Notes: a model not told the origin generated them from the sequence alone. Positions 1 to 8,123 are shown, counted from the first letter of the stretch. The stretch: DNA of 12,723 nt from Bacteriovoracaceae bacterium (GCA_018060635.1 JAGOVR010000036.1:1-12723), one strand, 5' to 3'. Program-made: numbers and translations.

Positions 1-1052
1 TCTAAAGATTCTTTTTCATAGACTTTACTGGCAATATATTGATTTTTTATTTTCTGAACTTCTTGGTCACTAAAACCTTCATTATCTTTTTCCTTTAAAA
101 CATGAATAAGTTCTTGGTAAATATTTTTTAAATTATTTTCAGGACATACGATACGTATGAGATGCACACCTCCTTGCGTAAAAAACATACTACTACTGGT
201 AGCGGCAGTGGCCAATGTTTTTTCTAAAACGAGCTTTTGGTGCAATAAAGAAGTTTCTCCGTAGCCCAAGACACTTAAGGCAAGATCTTCAGCGGGAGCT
301 TGCGCAGAAGTGTAAGAAGGTGCTGAAAAAGTAAGAGTGAGTGTTGCTTGCTTTACATCTTTTTGATGGATATTAAGAGTGGCTTTATCTTTTAGTTTAA
401 AAAGAGCAGTTTTAGCTCTAGGCCCTTTGGGGAGATTATATTTTTCAATTTGTTTTTCTATTTTATCTTTTTCTTTTAAATCTCCTGCTACCACTAAAAA
501 AGCTTGAGATAAATTATAAAAATTATTACGAAAATCTGTGAGTTGTTTGCGAGAAAAGTTTTTGATAGTTTTCTCTGTTCCTAAAATAGGATGAGCATAG
601 CCTCCCGTAAAAGAAGTTGTCTGTATTTCTTTAAAAGCAAATTGGTGTGGGTTATCTAAGCTTCGTCGATATTCTTCAAAAACCACTCCTCGTTCAGGGA
701 CAAGATCATTTTCTTTAAAAACAGGGGCGCAAACCATATCCATCAGGATGTCAGTGGTTTTTAAAATTTGCGAGCTAGGAGTATTGATGTAGTAGCAGGT
801 ATAATCAAAAGAGGTGAAAGCATTAATTTCCCCTCCAAAGGATTCTACTTCAAAGGCAATTTTAGCTCCAGGGCGCCTTTTTGTTCCTTTAAAAAACATA
901 TGTTCTAAAAAGTGAGCAATTCCTAAATTTGATTTTTCTTCCAAGGCAGAGCCTGCACGGAACCAGATTTGCACTGTTGCCATACTGCTACCAGGAGAGT
1001 TTATAAATACAGTATTTAATTTATTCTTAAGTTGTTTTTGTTCAATTTTCAT
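1..1052 (-). CDS. M16 family zinc metallopeptidase, 3' end cut by window edge
   Basis: I translated this gene by hand from the reverse complement; it is open from ATG at 1052 to the window edge, about 350 residues. The M16 signature HFLEH lies at residues 47-51: both His bind zinc and Glu50 is the catalytic base. About 75 residues on, a Glu in the segment VVFEEYRR (E126 or E127) supplies the third zinc ligand, which is the family spacing. A GGEINAFTSFDYTCYY segment near residues 73-88 is also typical of M16B enzymes. Single-domain members run to about 420 residues, so some 70 are probably missing, although a longer tandem form cannot be excluded. There is no signal peptide, so it is probably cytoplasmic. 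These enzymes degrade or process peptides; the substrate is unknown. It is divergent from hemW with a 71-bp gap. It shows no link to denitrification. Confidence 0.9.
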   Translation of the reverse strand, partial: MKIEQKQLKNKLNTVFINSPGSSMATVQIWFRAGSALEEKSNLGIAHFLEHMFFKGTKRRPGAKIAFEVESFGGEINAFTSFDYTCYYINTPSSQILKTTDILMDMVCAPVFKENDLVPERGVVFEEYRRSLDNPHQFAFKEIQTTSFTGGYAHPILGTEKTIKNFSRKQLTDFRNNFYNLSQAFLVVAGDLKEKDKIEKQIEKYNLPKGPRAKTALFKLKDKATLNIHQKDVKQATLTLTFSAPSYTSAQAPAEDLALSVLGYGETSLLHQKLVLEKTLATAATSSSMFFTQGGVHLIRIVCPENNLKNIYQELIHVLKEKDNEGFSDQEVQKIKNQYIASKVYEKESL

Positions 1053-1123
1053 TTTGTATTGGCCCTTTTAAAAAGAAAGTCTTATCTTACTCACTCTCAG
1101 GCAAACTCTCAAGGTTTCTTCTC

Positions 1124-2248
1124 ATGCAGACACAAGTTTCTTCACTCTATTTTCATTATCCTTTTTGTAGGCATCTTTGTAATTATTGTGATTTTTTCAA
1201 AACAAAACCTCAAGACGGAGCTATTAGTCAGCAAGGGTTTTATAAACACATTTATGATTCATGGGAAATTTTGCAGAAGTTGTTACAAGAAAATAGCATA
1301 ACACTCGCACCTTTAAAAACCCTGTATTTTGGAGGAGGGACACCTTCCTTATGGGGAGAAGAAGGAGTTAACTTTTTACAATCTTTTTTTTCTGAAAAAA
1401 AAATTACATTAGCAGACCAAGGTGAATTTACTTTAGAAATTAATCCAGGTGATTGGAATTTTTCTTCTTTTAACAAGTGGAAGGAATTTGGCATTAATCG
1501 ATTTTCCATGGGTCTGCAATCATTAAACAATCACTTTTTAAAAGTTCTAGATCGAGATCACGACGTGCAAAAAGCTGTAGAAACCATGTCTTTTTTGCAC
1601 CAGCAGGATGTAAATTTCTCCGTTGATCTGATGTTAGGTCTTCCCTTTTCTCAAGGTGAAATAAAAAGAGATGTGATAACAGAATTAAAAAATATTTTAA
1701 AATATGATCCAGATCACCTTAGCGTTTATATTTTAACTACTAAAGCGGGTTATCCTCACCAAAGTGATCTTCCCAGTGAAGATTATATTGCTGATGAATA
1801 TTTATTAGTTTCTGATTTCTTAAGGTCACAAGGCTACAATCATTATGAGGTTTCTAATTTTTCTAAACCGCAGAAAGAGTCACGCCATAACTTGGAGTAT
1901 TGGCATTCAAATTCTGTGTTAGCCTTGGGGCCTTCAGCCACAGGTTTTTTAAAATTAAGTGCTGAAAAAGGTTTGCGTTATAAATGGAAAATTCATGAAG
2001 CAACATTGGAAGAGGAAATACTGAATGAAAAGGAATTATGGACAGAAAAACTTTATTTGGCTCTTCGAACTAATGATGGTATTTGGTTCCCAGATTTTTT
2101 TTCAGAAGAAAAATGTAAAAAGTTACAAAAGTGGATTTTAATGCAAAGCGAGAGGAACTGTTTAGAGTTTTGTAATGATAAATATCGTTTAACTAACCGT
2201 GGATATCTTTTACTAGATCATTTAATTGGTGAGCTTTTGGGTATTTAA
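1124..2248 (+). CDS. hemW: Radical SAM heme chaperone HemW (HemN-like)
   Basis: 374 residues, the usual HemW length. The radical SAM cluster motif is C15-x3-C19-x2-C22 followed by DF, the HemW pattern. HemN has a further Cys at that place, so this gene is not the coproporphyrinogen oxidase. GGGTPSLW at 70-77 is the SAM-binding glycine motif, and HNLEYW with LALGPSATGF further on is the HemW C-terminal signature. HemW is thought to carry heme to respiratory membrane enzymes; many members were annotated as coproporphyrinogen dehydrogenases by similarity. The ATG at 1124 is preceded by AAGG at 1111-1114 and puts the cluster about 15 residues from the N terminus, as in the family. The heme-rich nitrite and NO reductases downstream are possible clients, but no Fnr-type palindrome is seen upstream. 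Confidence 0.9.
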   Translation: MQTQVSSLYFHYPFCRHLCNYCDFFKTKPQDGAISQQGFYKHIYDSWEILQKLLQENSITLAPLKTLYFGGGTPSLWGEEGVNFLQSFFSEKKITLADQGEFTLEINPGDWNFSSFNKWKEFGINRFSMGLQSLNNHFLKVLDRDHDVQKAVETMSFLHQQDVNFSVDLMLGLPFSQGEIKRDVITELKNILKYDPDHLSVYILTTKAGYPHQSDLPSEDYIADEYLLVSDFLRSQGYNHYEVSNFSKPQKESRHNLEYWHSNSVLALGPSATGFLKLSAEKGLRYKWKIHEATLEEEILNEKELWTEKLYLALRTNDGIWFPDFFSEEKCKKLQKWILMQSERNCLEFCNDKYRLTNRGYLLLDHLIGELLGI

Positions 2249-2362
2249 TTTTTCCACCGATGATGGAATTCATACGCAGGGTCATTTATTTTTGACTCCA
2301 ACACTTCTTTCGCCACGATCCTAGGGCCTTTTACTATTACGAGGGATTTTTTTTTAGTTTTA

Positions 2363-2376
2363 CTGATGGAAATCAG
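2363..2376. promoter_or_regulatory. Fnr/Dnr-type palindrome upstream of hemN
   Basis: CTGAT-GGAA-ATCAG has perfect inverted arms and matches the Fnr/Dnr consensus TTGAT-N4-ATCAA in the inner four bases of each half-site. It lies 58 bp upstream of the hemN ATG, in a 186-bp gap after hemW. No good -10 box sits at the 22-bp spacing seen at the other sites in this window; the nearest candidate is TGTGAT at 2402-2407, 25 bp away. Anaerobic control of hemN by Fnr-family proteins is known in other bacteria. The rest of the gap, 2249-2362, shows no gene and no convincing terminator. Confidence 0.6.
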
Positions 2377-2434
2377 GTTTTGAACTTACGCTTCTCATGG
2401 TTGTGATCAGTATGGAGAGTCATAATAAACTCAA

Positions 2435-3751
2435 ATGAAATTACAATCTATTTTAAAAAAATATGGAGAGACGGCCCCTCGCTACACGAGTTATCCCCCA
2501 CGTCCTTATTGGGGGCAGGCACCTTTGCTCAAGGATTGGATAGAAACACTTAAAATTTTTTCACAACACTCCTCAGTAGATTTATATATCCATATTCCCT
2601 TTTGTGAATCACTTTGTGCTTATTGCGGTTGCTCTCGCATTATTACGAAGGATAAAAACAAATCAGCGGATTACATTAAGCTTGTTATGCAAGAATGGCA
2701 GCTTTATAAAGCACAGGTTCCTTCATTAAAAATGAGGTCTTTACATTTAGGGGGAGGGACTCCTAATTTCTTAACTCCTCTCCAATTACAAGAATTATTG
2801 CACTTTTTTTCTGAAGATTTCACATTAGATTTTAAAGGCTCTGTAGAAATAGATCCTCGTACGGTGGAATTTTCTCATTTACAGATTTTTGAAAAGTATT
2901 CTTTTAATCAGATCTCTTTAGGTGTTCAAGATTTTGATGAAGTGGTACAAAAAGAAATCCATCGTTTGCAAAGTTTTGAGTTATTGCAGTCCCTTACTCA
3001 TCAGATTCGTAAGATACAAAAGGCAGAGATTAATTTTGATCTTATTTATGGTTTACCTAAACAAACTTTTTTAGGATTTCAGAATACCTTAGAAAAAGCA
3101 GTGGAGCTTTCTCCCGAGAGTATTGTTTGTTTTAGTTTTGCTTATTTACCAGAAGTTTTAAAAAATCAAAAAATTTTTAAATTAGCAGATATTCCGTCGT
3201 TAGATCAGAAATTAGATTTTTTAAAGCAAGCTCGTAGTTTTTTACAACAAAAGGGGTATTATCCTATAGGACTGGATCATTTTGCTAAGGAGCATTCGTC
3301 ACTTTATCAAGCGTGGAAGAATAAAACATTGACCAGAAATTTTATGGGATATACCGATCATAAATATGGTTTTCTCATAGGGTTAGGAGTTACCTCTATA
3401 TCAGAATCAAGTGTAGGTTTTGTCCAAAATAAAAAAGAAATAACTTCTTATAGAGAAAAAATTTCTCAAGGAGAATTTCCTTTTTATGCAGGTCACACAC
3501 TGACAGATTATGAAAAAACACAGGCTGCTATCATTCAAGAGTTTTTATGTTTTAGCAAAGCTTCTCTAAATTTTTCCCAGCTTTCGCAGGAACAGTATGC
3601 TCAGCTTAAAGAAATGCAAAAGGATGGTCTACTTGTGATGACGGTACAAGGAATTGAAGCAACGGATTTAGGGAAACTTTTTTTACGCAATATTGTGCAA
3701 GTTTTTGATCAGTATAGAAATTCTCTAAAAAAACAGAGTGCCGTGATTTAG
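2435..3751 (+). CDS. hemN: Oxygen-independent coproporphyrinogen III dehydrogenase HemN
   Basis: 438 residues, slightly shorter than E. coli HemN. The N terminus has RYTSYP at 16-21, a HemN hallmark. The cluster motif is C57-x3-C61-x2-C64-x-C66, with the fourth Cys that separates true HemN from HemW, and GGGTP at 106-110 binds SAM. The enzyme decarboxylates coproporphyrinogen III to protoporphyrinogen IX without oxygen, so heme can be made during anaerobic respiration. This fits the many heme proteins encoded nearby. The ATG at 2435 is the only possible start, because an in-frame stop lies at 2426-2428. The only purine-rich ribosome site, GGAGAG at 2414-2419, is 15 nt away, which is long. A Fnr-type palindrome at 2363-2376 suggests induction with the denitrification genes. 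It converges on the downstream minus-strand gene with a 9-bp gap. Confidence 0.93.
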   Translation: MKLQSILKKYGETAPRYTSYPPRPYWGQAPLLKDWIETLKIFSQHSSVDLYIHIPFCESLCAYCGCSRIITKDKNKSADYIKLVMQEWQLYKAQVPSLKMRSLHLGGGTPNFLTPLQLQELLHFFSEDFTLDFKGSVEIDPRTVEFSHLQIFEKYSFNQISLGVQDFDEVVQKEIHRLQSFELLQSLTHQIRKIQKAEINFDLIYGLPKQTFLGFQNTLEKAVELSPESIVCFSFAYLPEVLKNQKIFKLADIPSLDQKLDFLKQARSFLQQKGYYPIGLDHFAKEHSSLYQAWKNKTLTRNFMGYTDHKYGFLIGLGVTSISESSVGFVQNKKEITSYREKISQGEFPFYAGHTLTDYEKTQAAIIQEFLCFSKASLNFSQLSQEQYAQLKEMQKDGLLVMTVQGIEATDLGKLFLRNIVQVFDQYRNSLKKQSAVI

Positions 3752-3760
3752 CTAATGTGA

Positions 3761-5218
3761 CTAGGCAGTTTTTATATCATTTATAAGATAATTAATAACA
3801 TCTTGAGCACTATAACTTTTTTTATTTTTAGGGAGAAATTGTTTTAGATGGATAATGTCATCTCCCGCAGTCAACAGCGGTAATTCTTCGTACCCGTTTT
3901 CTTGTTCATTTTCTTGAATTTGTCCCAATCCAATATTAGACAACAAGGCATTACAAAGACATTTACAATTTAAAGTATCTTTTTCTTGCCCTCCTTTAGC
4001 TACAAAATCATTTACAGGTTCTGCGGAACAACGATAGACAATACTACCATCTTCACGCAAGACAGCTTGTCTTAGATAACCTAAATCACACTTGCGACGG
4101 CGAGTAAGGTAGAGATCATGCTCGGATAAAGTTTTTTCCAGAGGAACTACTTTGAAGGGAAATCCAGTGGGTGAGGCTTGAGGATCAGTAAACACGGGTA
4201 AGGGTTCACTATTTTCAGTGAAGCACCATTTTTTAATAACATCTTCTCGTAATTTTTTGGAGAGACCCGATTCATTGCAAAAAGCAAAGGCAGTTCCTAC
4301 TTGCACTCCTACTGCACCTAAATTTAAAGCTTGTTTTATTTTTTCAGGAGAGCCAAATGTTCCCGCCATCCAAAAGGGCAGTCCAATTTTTTTTATAGCT
4401 TCTAAATTAGCTTGATCTTTTAGACCATAAATAGGTTCACCTATGGTGCTTAGATGTAAGGGACCACGAGGGGGAGCATTGTGACCTCCAGCTGAATATC
4501 CTTCAATAATAAATCCATCCACATGTCCTGTAGATTTTGAAGCGAGGTGTGTGGCCAAGGTATCTGAAGAGACAATAGCTAAAAATTTTGGTCTTTTGAG
4601 AGAAATATTTTTATGATTAGGAAGAATTTGAGCGGGGTCAAAATTAATTTGGATATTAGATTGCACTTTTGTACTTATAAAATTCGCTTTAACGGAAACT
4701 TCTTTCTGCTCAGAGAAAAGGTCTAAGACTCCAGGAATCTCTCTGGGGATTCCCGCACCCATCAGAACATAATCAACTCTGGCTAGCATGGCTCCATAAA
4801 TTCCAGAAAGATTAGATGTTTGTAGTTTTTCCAAAAAATTAATTCCGATAATCCCTTCATGATTTTCTTTGGCCAGAAAAACTTCCACAAAACTAGCTAA
4901 AACATTTAAACGTTGAAAAAAAAGAGGAGGATTAATAGATGGCAGTGGACTACGTAAATAACTTTTTCCTTTGGGGCGACCTTCGGCCAAAAAATAAAGC
5001 TTGAGAACTCCTTGTACAAATTGCGGATCAGGGAAGGAACTCATGGCTCGTCTTACATCACCTTTAGCATCGCCATTTTGCAAGCGGCGAATGAGAACGG
5101 TATTGATTCCAGTACCAGAAACAACGCCTAACTGTCCCAGAGTGGAAACAGTTTTAGCCAGACGCCAATCCGACACGCCAACACCCATGCCACCCTGAAT
5201 AATCAAAGGTAAATTCAT
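3761..5218 (-). CDS. Nitronate monooxygenase-like FMN protein (NPD family)
   Basis: 485 residues of the 2-nitropropane dioxygenase/nitronate monooxygenase TIM-barrel family (PF03060). The N terminus begins with QGGMGVGVS at 8-16, the first FMN-binding loop. AGGH at 243-246 is the conserved motif following strand 6, and GVQVGTAF at 304-311 is the phosphate-binding segment. The protein is longer than classic nitronate monooxygenases (about 330-350 residues). The extra C-terminal part, from residue 375, holds five cysteines (C377, C397, C418, C420, C422), the last three as CKCLC, which could bind metal or a cluster. The substrate is unknown; members act on nitronates, and some relatives are enoyl reductases of lipid synthesis, so the name is a family label. 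ATG at 5218 has AAGG five bases upstream. It is divergent from nirK and may share its control region. Confidence 0.8.
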   Translation of the reverse strand: MNLPLIIQGGMGVGVSDWRLAKTVSTLGQLGVVSGTGINTVLIRRLQNGDAKGDVRRAMSSFPDPQFVQGVLKLYFLAEGRPKGKSYLRSPLPSINPPLFFQRLNVLASFVEVFLAKENHEGIIGINFLEKLQTSNLSGIYGAMLARVDYVLMGAGIPREIPGVLDLFSEQKEVSVKANFISTKVQSNIQINFDPAQILPNHKNISLKRPKFLAIVSSDTLATHLASKSTGHVDGFIIEGYSAGGHNAPPRGPLHLSTIGEPIYGLKDQANLEAIKKIGLPFWMAGTFGSPEKIKQALNLGAVGVQVGTAFAFCNESGLSKKLREDVIKKWCFTENSEPLPVFTDPQASPTGFPFKVVPLEKTLSEHDLYLTRRRKCDLGYLRQAVLREDGSIVYRCSAEPVNDFVAKGGQEKDTLNCKCLCNALLSNIGLGQIQENEQENGYEELPLLTAGDDIIHLKQFLPKNKKSYSAQDVINYLINDIKTA

Positions 5219-5266
5219 GTAAACCTTAGTTGCAATTGTCAGAAGTATAACAGTTAGGAAGAGATG

Positions 5267-5272
5267 TTTATA
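5267..5272 (-). promoter_or_regulatory. Possible -10 box of the nitronate monooxygenase-like gene
   Basis: On the minus strand this reads TATAAA, five of six bases of the -10 consensus, about 50 bp upstream of the ATG at 5218. It lies 20 bp from the edge of the Fnr-type palindrome at 5293-5306, two less than the 22 bp found at the three stronger promoters in this window. The gene may therefore be driven divergently from the same site as nirK, or may have its own constitutive promoter. Confidence 0.35.
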
Positions 5273-5292
5273 TTTAAAATTAGAATGTTCAC

Positions 5293-5334
5293 ATGATCTA
5301 AATCAGTATTTTGGAACTAGATAGATGTTATAAG
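5293..5334 (+). promoter_or_regulatory. nirK promoter: Fnr/Dnr-type box plus -10
   Basis: The palindrome ATGAT-CTAA-ATCAG at 5293-5306 matches TTGAT-N4-ATCAA in four bases per half-site. Exactly 22 bp downstream lies TATAAG at 5329-5334. If the palindrome is centred at -41.5, as for class II Fnr activation, the predicted transcript starts near 5341 and the -10 hexamer falls precisely at -12 to -7. This predicts induction of nirK-nirV-sco under low oxygen or by NO, depending on which signal the activator senses. Confidence 0.75.
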
Positions 5335-5367
5335 AGAATAGTGATTTTTATTTTGGAGGATATGGTA

Positions 5368-6795
5368 ATGAGAGATAATTTTTTAAGAATTTTAAGTTCA
5401 CTTGTTTTATTCCAAGGGTCTTTGGCGTATGCTAAAATAGAGGCTTTGCCTGATCCTAAAAATTATCCAGTAGAAACAGCTATTCTTACTACAGCACCGC
5501 ATGTTCCTCCCGCACTCAAAAGAAAAAAACCAGCACGCGTTATTATTAATCTTGAAACGAAAGAGGTGACAGGGAAATTAGCAGATGGTGTGGATTATAC
5601 TTTCTGGACCTTTGAAGGAACTGTTCCTGGCCCTATGATACGTGTTCGCGTAGGAGATTATGTTGAATTTACTTTGAAAAATCATCCCACTAGTAAAATG
5701 CCTCATAACATAGATTTGCATGCAGTAACTGGTCAAGGTGGAGGGGCGGAAGCAACTCTTACTGTTCCCGGTCGTAGTTCTAAGTTCTCTTTTCGCGCTC
5801 TTAATGCTGGACTTTATATTTACCATTGTGCGACAGCACCAGTCCCCATGCATATTGCCAATGGGATGTATGGTTTAATCTATGTGGAACCTGAAAAAGG
5901 ACTACCTCCTGTAGATAAAGAATTTTATATAGTTCAATCAGACTTTTATACTCAAGGAAAAAATGGAGAAAAAGGACTTCAAGCTTTTGATTTAGAAAAA
6001 GGTATTAAAGAGCAACCTGAATATATTGTTTTCAACGGAAGTGTAGGTGCATTGACAGGAGAAGGAACTTTGAAAGCAAAAGTGGGAGATAATATTCGCA
6101 TTTTCTTTGGAGTTGGCGGACCTAATATTACTTCTAACTTCCATGTCATAGGAGAAATTTTTGATAAGGTTTATACAGAGGGTGGAACGAAATATGCTCA
6201 AGAAAATGTTCAAACAACTGTGGTTCCACCAGGTGGTTCGGCTATCGTAGAATTTAAAGTTGATGTTCCATCTACTTATGTTTTGGTGGATCATGCCATT
6301 TTCAGAACTTTTCACAAAGGAACTTTAGGATTACTTAAAGTGGATGGAGAAACCAACCCTATGATTTATACAGGTAAGCAAGCTGATGAAATTTATACAC
6401 CAGAAGCACCTGCCGTTAGTAAACCCGTGGAGGAAAAACCAGTGACAGTGGTGGAACCAGTTAAAAAATTAGATCAGATGACGGAAGGGAAAAATGTTTA
6501 CACACAAAATTGCTTAGCTTGTCATCAAGAAAATGGACAAGGGGTTAAAGGGGCTTTTCCTCCACTCGCCAAATCAGATTTTCTAATGGCAGATAAGAAG
6601 CGATCGATTGAAACCGTTATGTATGGGTTAGAAAAAAAGATTACGGTAAATGGAATTGATTATGAAGGGGTTATGCCCAAATTAGACTTATCTGATGATG
6701 ATATTGCCAATGTTCTTACTTACGTCAGAGCTATGTGGGGAAATAAGGGAGATAAGGTAACTGTGGCAGAGGTAACAACTTTAAGAAAAAAATAA
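5368..6795 (+). CDS. nirK: Copper nitrite reductase with fused C-terminal cytochrome c domain
   Basis: 475 residues from ATG 5368. This start has GGAGG at 5355-5359, eight bases upstream, and gives a signal peptide ending in AYA at residues 20-22. The frame stays open back to a TTG at 5311, but that lies upstream of the predicted transcript start. Two cupredoxin domains follow. Type 1 copper ligands are H113, C154, H162 and M167. Type 2 ligands are H118, H153 and H309. The catalytic Asp116 (HNIDLH) and His259 (FHVIGE) are present. After a Pro/Glu/Lys/Val-rich linker at about 345-370 comes a cytochrome c domain with CLACH at 382-386 and a likely Met ligand at 436 (GVMPKL). It reduces nitrite to NO in the periplasm. 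Heme-tethered NirK forms are known, for example in Ralstonia pickettii. It heads an operon with nirV and sco. Confidence 0.95.
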   Translation: MRDNFLRILSSLVLFQGSLAYAKIEALPDPKNYPVETAILTTAPHVPPALKRKKPARVIINLETKEVTGKLADGVDYTFWTFEGTVPGPMIRVRVGDYVEFTLKNHPTSKMPHNIDLHAVTGQGGGAEATLTVPGRSSKFSFRALNAGLYIYHCATAPVPMHIANGMYGLIYVEPEKGLPPVDKEFYIVQSDFYTQGKNGEKGLQAFDLEKGIKEQPEYIVFNGSVGALTGEGTLKAKVGDNIRIFFGVGGPNITSNFHVIGEIFDKVYTEGGTKYAQENVQTTVVPPGGSAIVEFKVDVPSTYVLVDHAIFRTFHKGTLGLLKVDGETNPMIYTGKQADEIYTPEAPAVSKPVEEKPVTVVEPVKKLDQMTEGKNVYTQNCLACHQENGQGVKGAFPPLAKSDFLMADKKRSIETVMYGLEKKITVNGIDYEGVMPKLDLSDDDIANVLTYVRAMWGNKGDKVTVAEVTTLRKK

Positions 6796-6798
6796 GTA

Positions 6799-7581
6799 AT
6801 GCTAAAAATTTATCTTTTAACTTTTTTTATTTTTTTAAATCCTTTTGTTTCTTTAGCTAATCTAGTTGAAATAAGAGTGCTCATCCCTGCAGGGAAATCA
6901 GTGCCTTTTTTTAAAGGACTCAAGGAGGAAGAAATAGTTGTAAAATCTTTTTATCTGGATAAATTTCCTGTTTCTAATGAGGGTTTTAATCAATTTCTTA
7001 TAGAAAATGGACAATATCAGAAATCTCAAGTCTCGGGTATTTTTGTAGACAATCGTTACTTAGAGCATTGGCAAGCTGACTTACTGACAGATGCAGAAAA
7101 AAAAATATTTGGCTTATTTCCTGTTGTGAATACTTCATGGTTCGTGGCCAGAAAATATTGTGAATGGATGGGGCAAAGACTTCCTACCATAGAAGAATGG
7201 GAATATGCCGCTGATGTTACCAATCAAGAAATTATGAATCAGATTCTTCTATGGTATAGCAAGACAGGAATAAATCACTTAGAAAAAATAGGATCGCATA
7301 CACCTAATAAATTTGGTCTTTATGATATGCATGGTCTTATATGGGAGTGGGTGGAAGATTTTAATTCCGTAATGATATCAGGTGATTCTCGCGAAAAAGG
7401 TAACAAGCAAGAAGGCCTTTTTTGTGGAGGTGGAAGTCTTAATGTAGAGGATGCTAAGGCTTATGTTACATTTATGCGCTATGGTTTCCGTAGTGGACTA
7501 ATAGGAAATTACTCTATTGGAAGTTTAGGTTTTAGGTGTGCTATGAACCACGAAGGCAAAGAAAATAAGGAGACTCCATGA
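6799..7581 (+). CDS. nirV: NirV, formylglycine-generating-enzyme-like (SUMF1 domain) accessory protein
   Basis: 260 residues with an apparent signal peptide (hydrophobic residues 4-18, cleavage near LA-N at 20/21), so probably periplasmic. The SUMF1/FGE fold is marked by FPVSNEGFNQFL near 56-67, RLPTIEEWEYAA at 127-138, GLYDMHGLIWEWVED at 173-187 and GFRCA at 244-248. The segment LFCGGG at 207-212 with FMRYGFRS at 225-232 is characteristic of NirV proteins next to nirK. The paired cysteines of true formylglycine-generating enzymes are absent, so that chemistry is not expected. NirV's role is unsettled; it is a recurrent neighbour of NirK and may help its maturation. It begins three bases after the nirK stop without a strong ribosome site, which suggests translational coupling, and overlaps sco by four bases (ATGA). 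Confidence 0.88.
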   Translation: MLKIYLLTFFIFLNPFVSLANLVEIRVLIPAGKSVPFFKGLKEEEIVVKSFYLDKFPVSNEGFNQFLIENGQYQKSQVSGIFVDNRYLEHWQADLLTDAEKKIFGLFPVVNTSWFVARKYCEWMGQRLPTIEEWEYAADVTNQEIMNQILLWYSKTGINHLEKIGSHTPNKFGLYDMHGLIWEWVEDFNSVMISGDSREKGNKQEGLFCGGGSLNVEDAKAYVTFMRYGFRSGLIGNYSIGSLGFRCAMNHEGKENKETP

Positions 7582-8120
7582 AATTTTTTTTATTGATGAT
7601 GTTTTTTGTATTACCTGTTTTTTCTACAGTCAGTAGTAGATCGAAATCTATTTATCAACTCAAACATGAATGGATTTCTCAAGATAATAAAAAAATAAAA
7701 TTAGAAGATCTCAAAGGACATTTGACAGTGATGAGTATGATTTTTACCAGCTGTCCCAAGTCTTGTCCTTTGATGGTGACCCAAATGAAGTCTTTTGATC
7801 ATTTATTAACAAAACAAGAAAAAAAGAAAATACGTTACGTAGGATTTTCTATTGATCCAGAAAGAGATACACCTGTTCGTTTGAAAGAGTATGCCAAAAA
7901 AATGAGTTTAGATTCTCGTTGGAATCTTTTTACTTCTAATGCTAATCAAGTACGAGAGATGGCAGCCGCTGTGGGTTTTAATTACAAAGATTTAGGTGCT
8001 GGTGATTTTACTCATTCTAAAACACTTTATTTACTTTCTAGTGAGGGAGAAGTTTTAGCGTATAAAGAAGCTGATCATATGGATTGGAAGGATTGGTTAG
8101 AAAAAATAAGAAAGAAGTAA
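7578..8120 (+). CDS. SCO1/SenC-family copper chaperone
   Basis: 180 residues. A hydrophobic N terminus (residues 3-17) is either a signal peptide or a membrane anchor; no lipobox Cys is seen. The thioredoxin-like domain carries the Sco copper motif C59-PKS-C63 (SCPKSCP) and the distal ligand H146 (DFTHSKTLYLL), with SIDPERDTP at 91-99, also typical of Sco. Sco proteins bind copper and deliver it to, or reduce cysteines of, copper enzymes such as cytochrome oxidase Cu-A. As the third gene of the nirK operon it may instead supply NirK copper; this is inference from position. TAAGGAG at 7566-7572 lies five bases before ATG. It ends tail-to-tail with the regulator gene only three bases away, with no clear terminator between them. 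Confidence 0.92.
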   Translation: MKFFLLMMFFVLPVFSTVSSRSKSIYQLKHEWISQDNKKIKLEDLKGHLTVMSMIFTSCPKSCPLMVTQMKSFDHLLTKQEKKKIRYVGFSIDPERDTPVRLKEYAKKMSLDSRWNLFTSNANQVREMAAAVGFNYKDLGAGDFTHSKTLYLLSSEGEVLAYKEADHMDWKDWLEKIRKK

Positions 8121-8123
8121 ATC

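Noticed and set aside
1032..1301. Open frame of 89 codons overlapping hemW and the M16 start
   Set aside because: It overlaps two well-identified genes in another frame and resembles no family.
2320..2360. Possible terminator after hemW before a run of T
   Set aside because: Only four pairs (ATCC/GGAT) with a long loop; not convincing.
3739..3775. Possible terminator between hemN and the convergent gene (TGCC ... GGCA then T5)
   Set aside because: The stem has only four pairs with a 21-base loop; too weak to call.
5311..5367. Upstream TTG start and ATG 5362 for nirK
   Set aside because: The TTG lies before the predicted transcript start and would bury the signal peptide; ATG 5362 is only two bases from GGAGG. 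ATG 5368 fits both.
5992..6315. Antisense open frame of 107 codons within nirK
   Set aside because: It mirrors a strongly conserved coding region and has no ribosome site or family resemblance.
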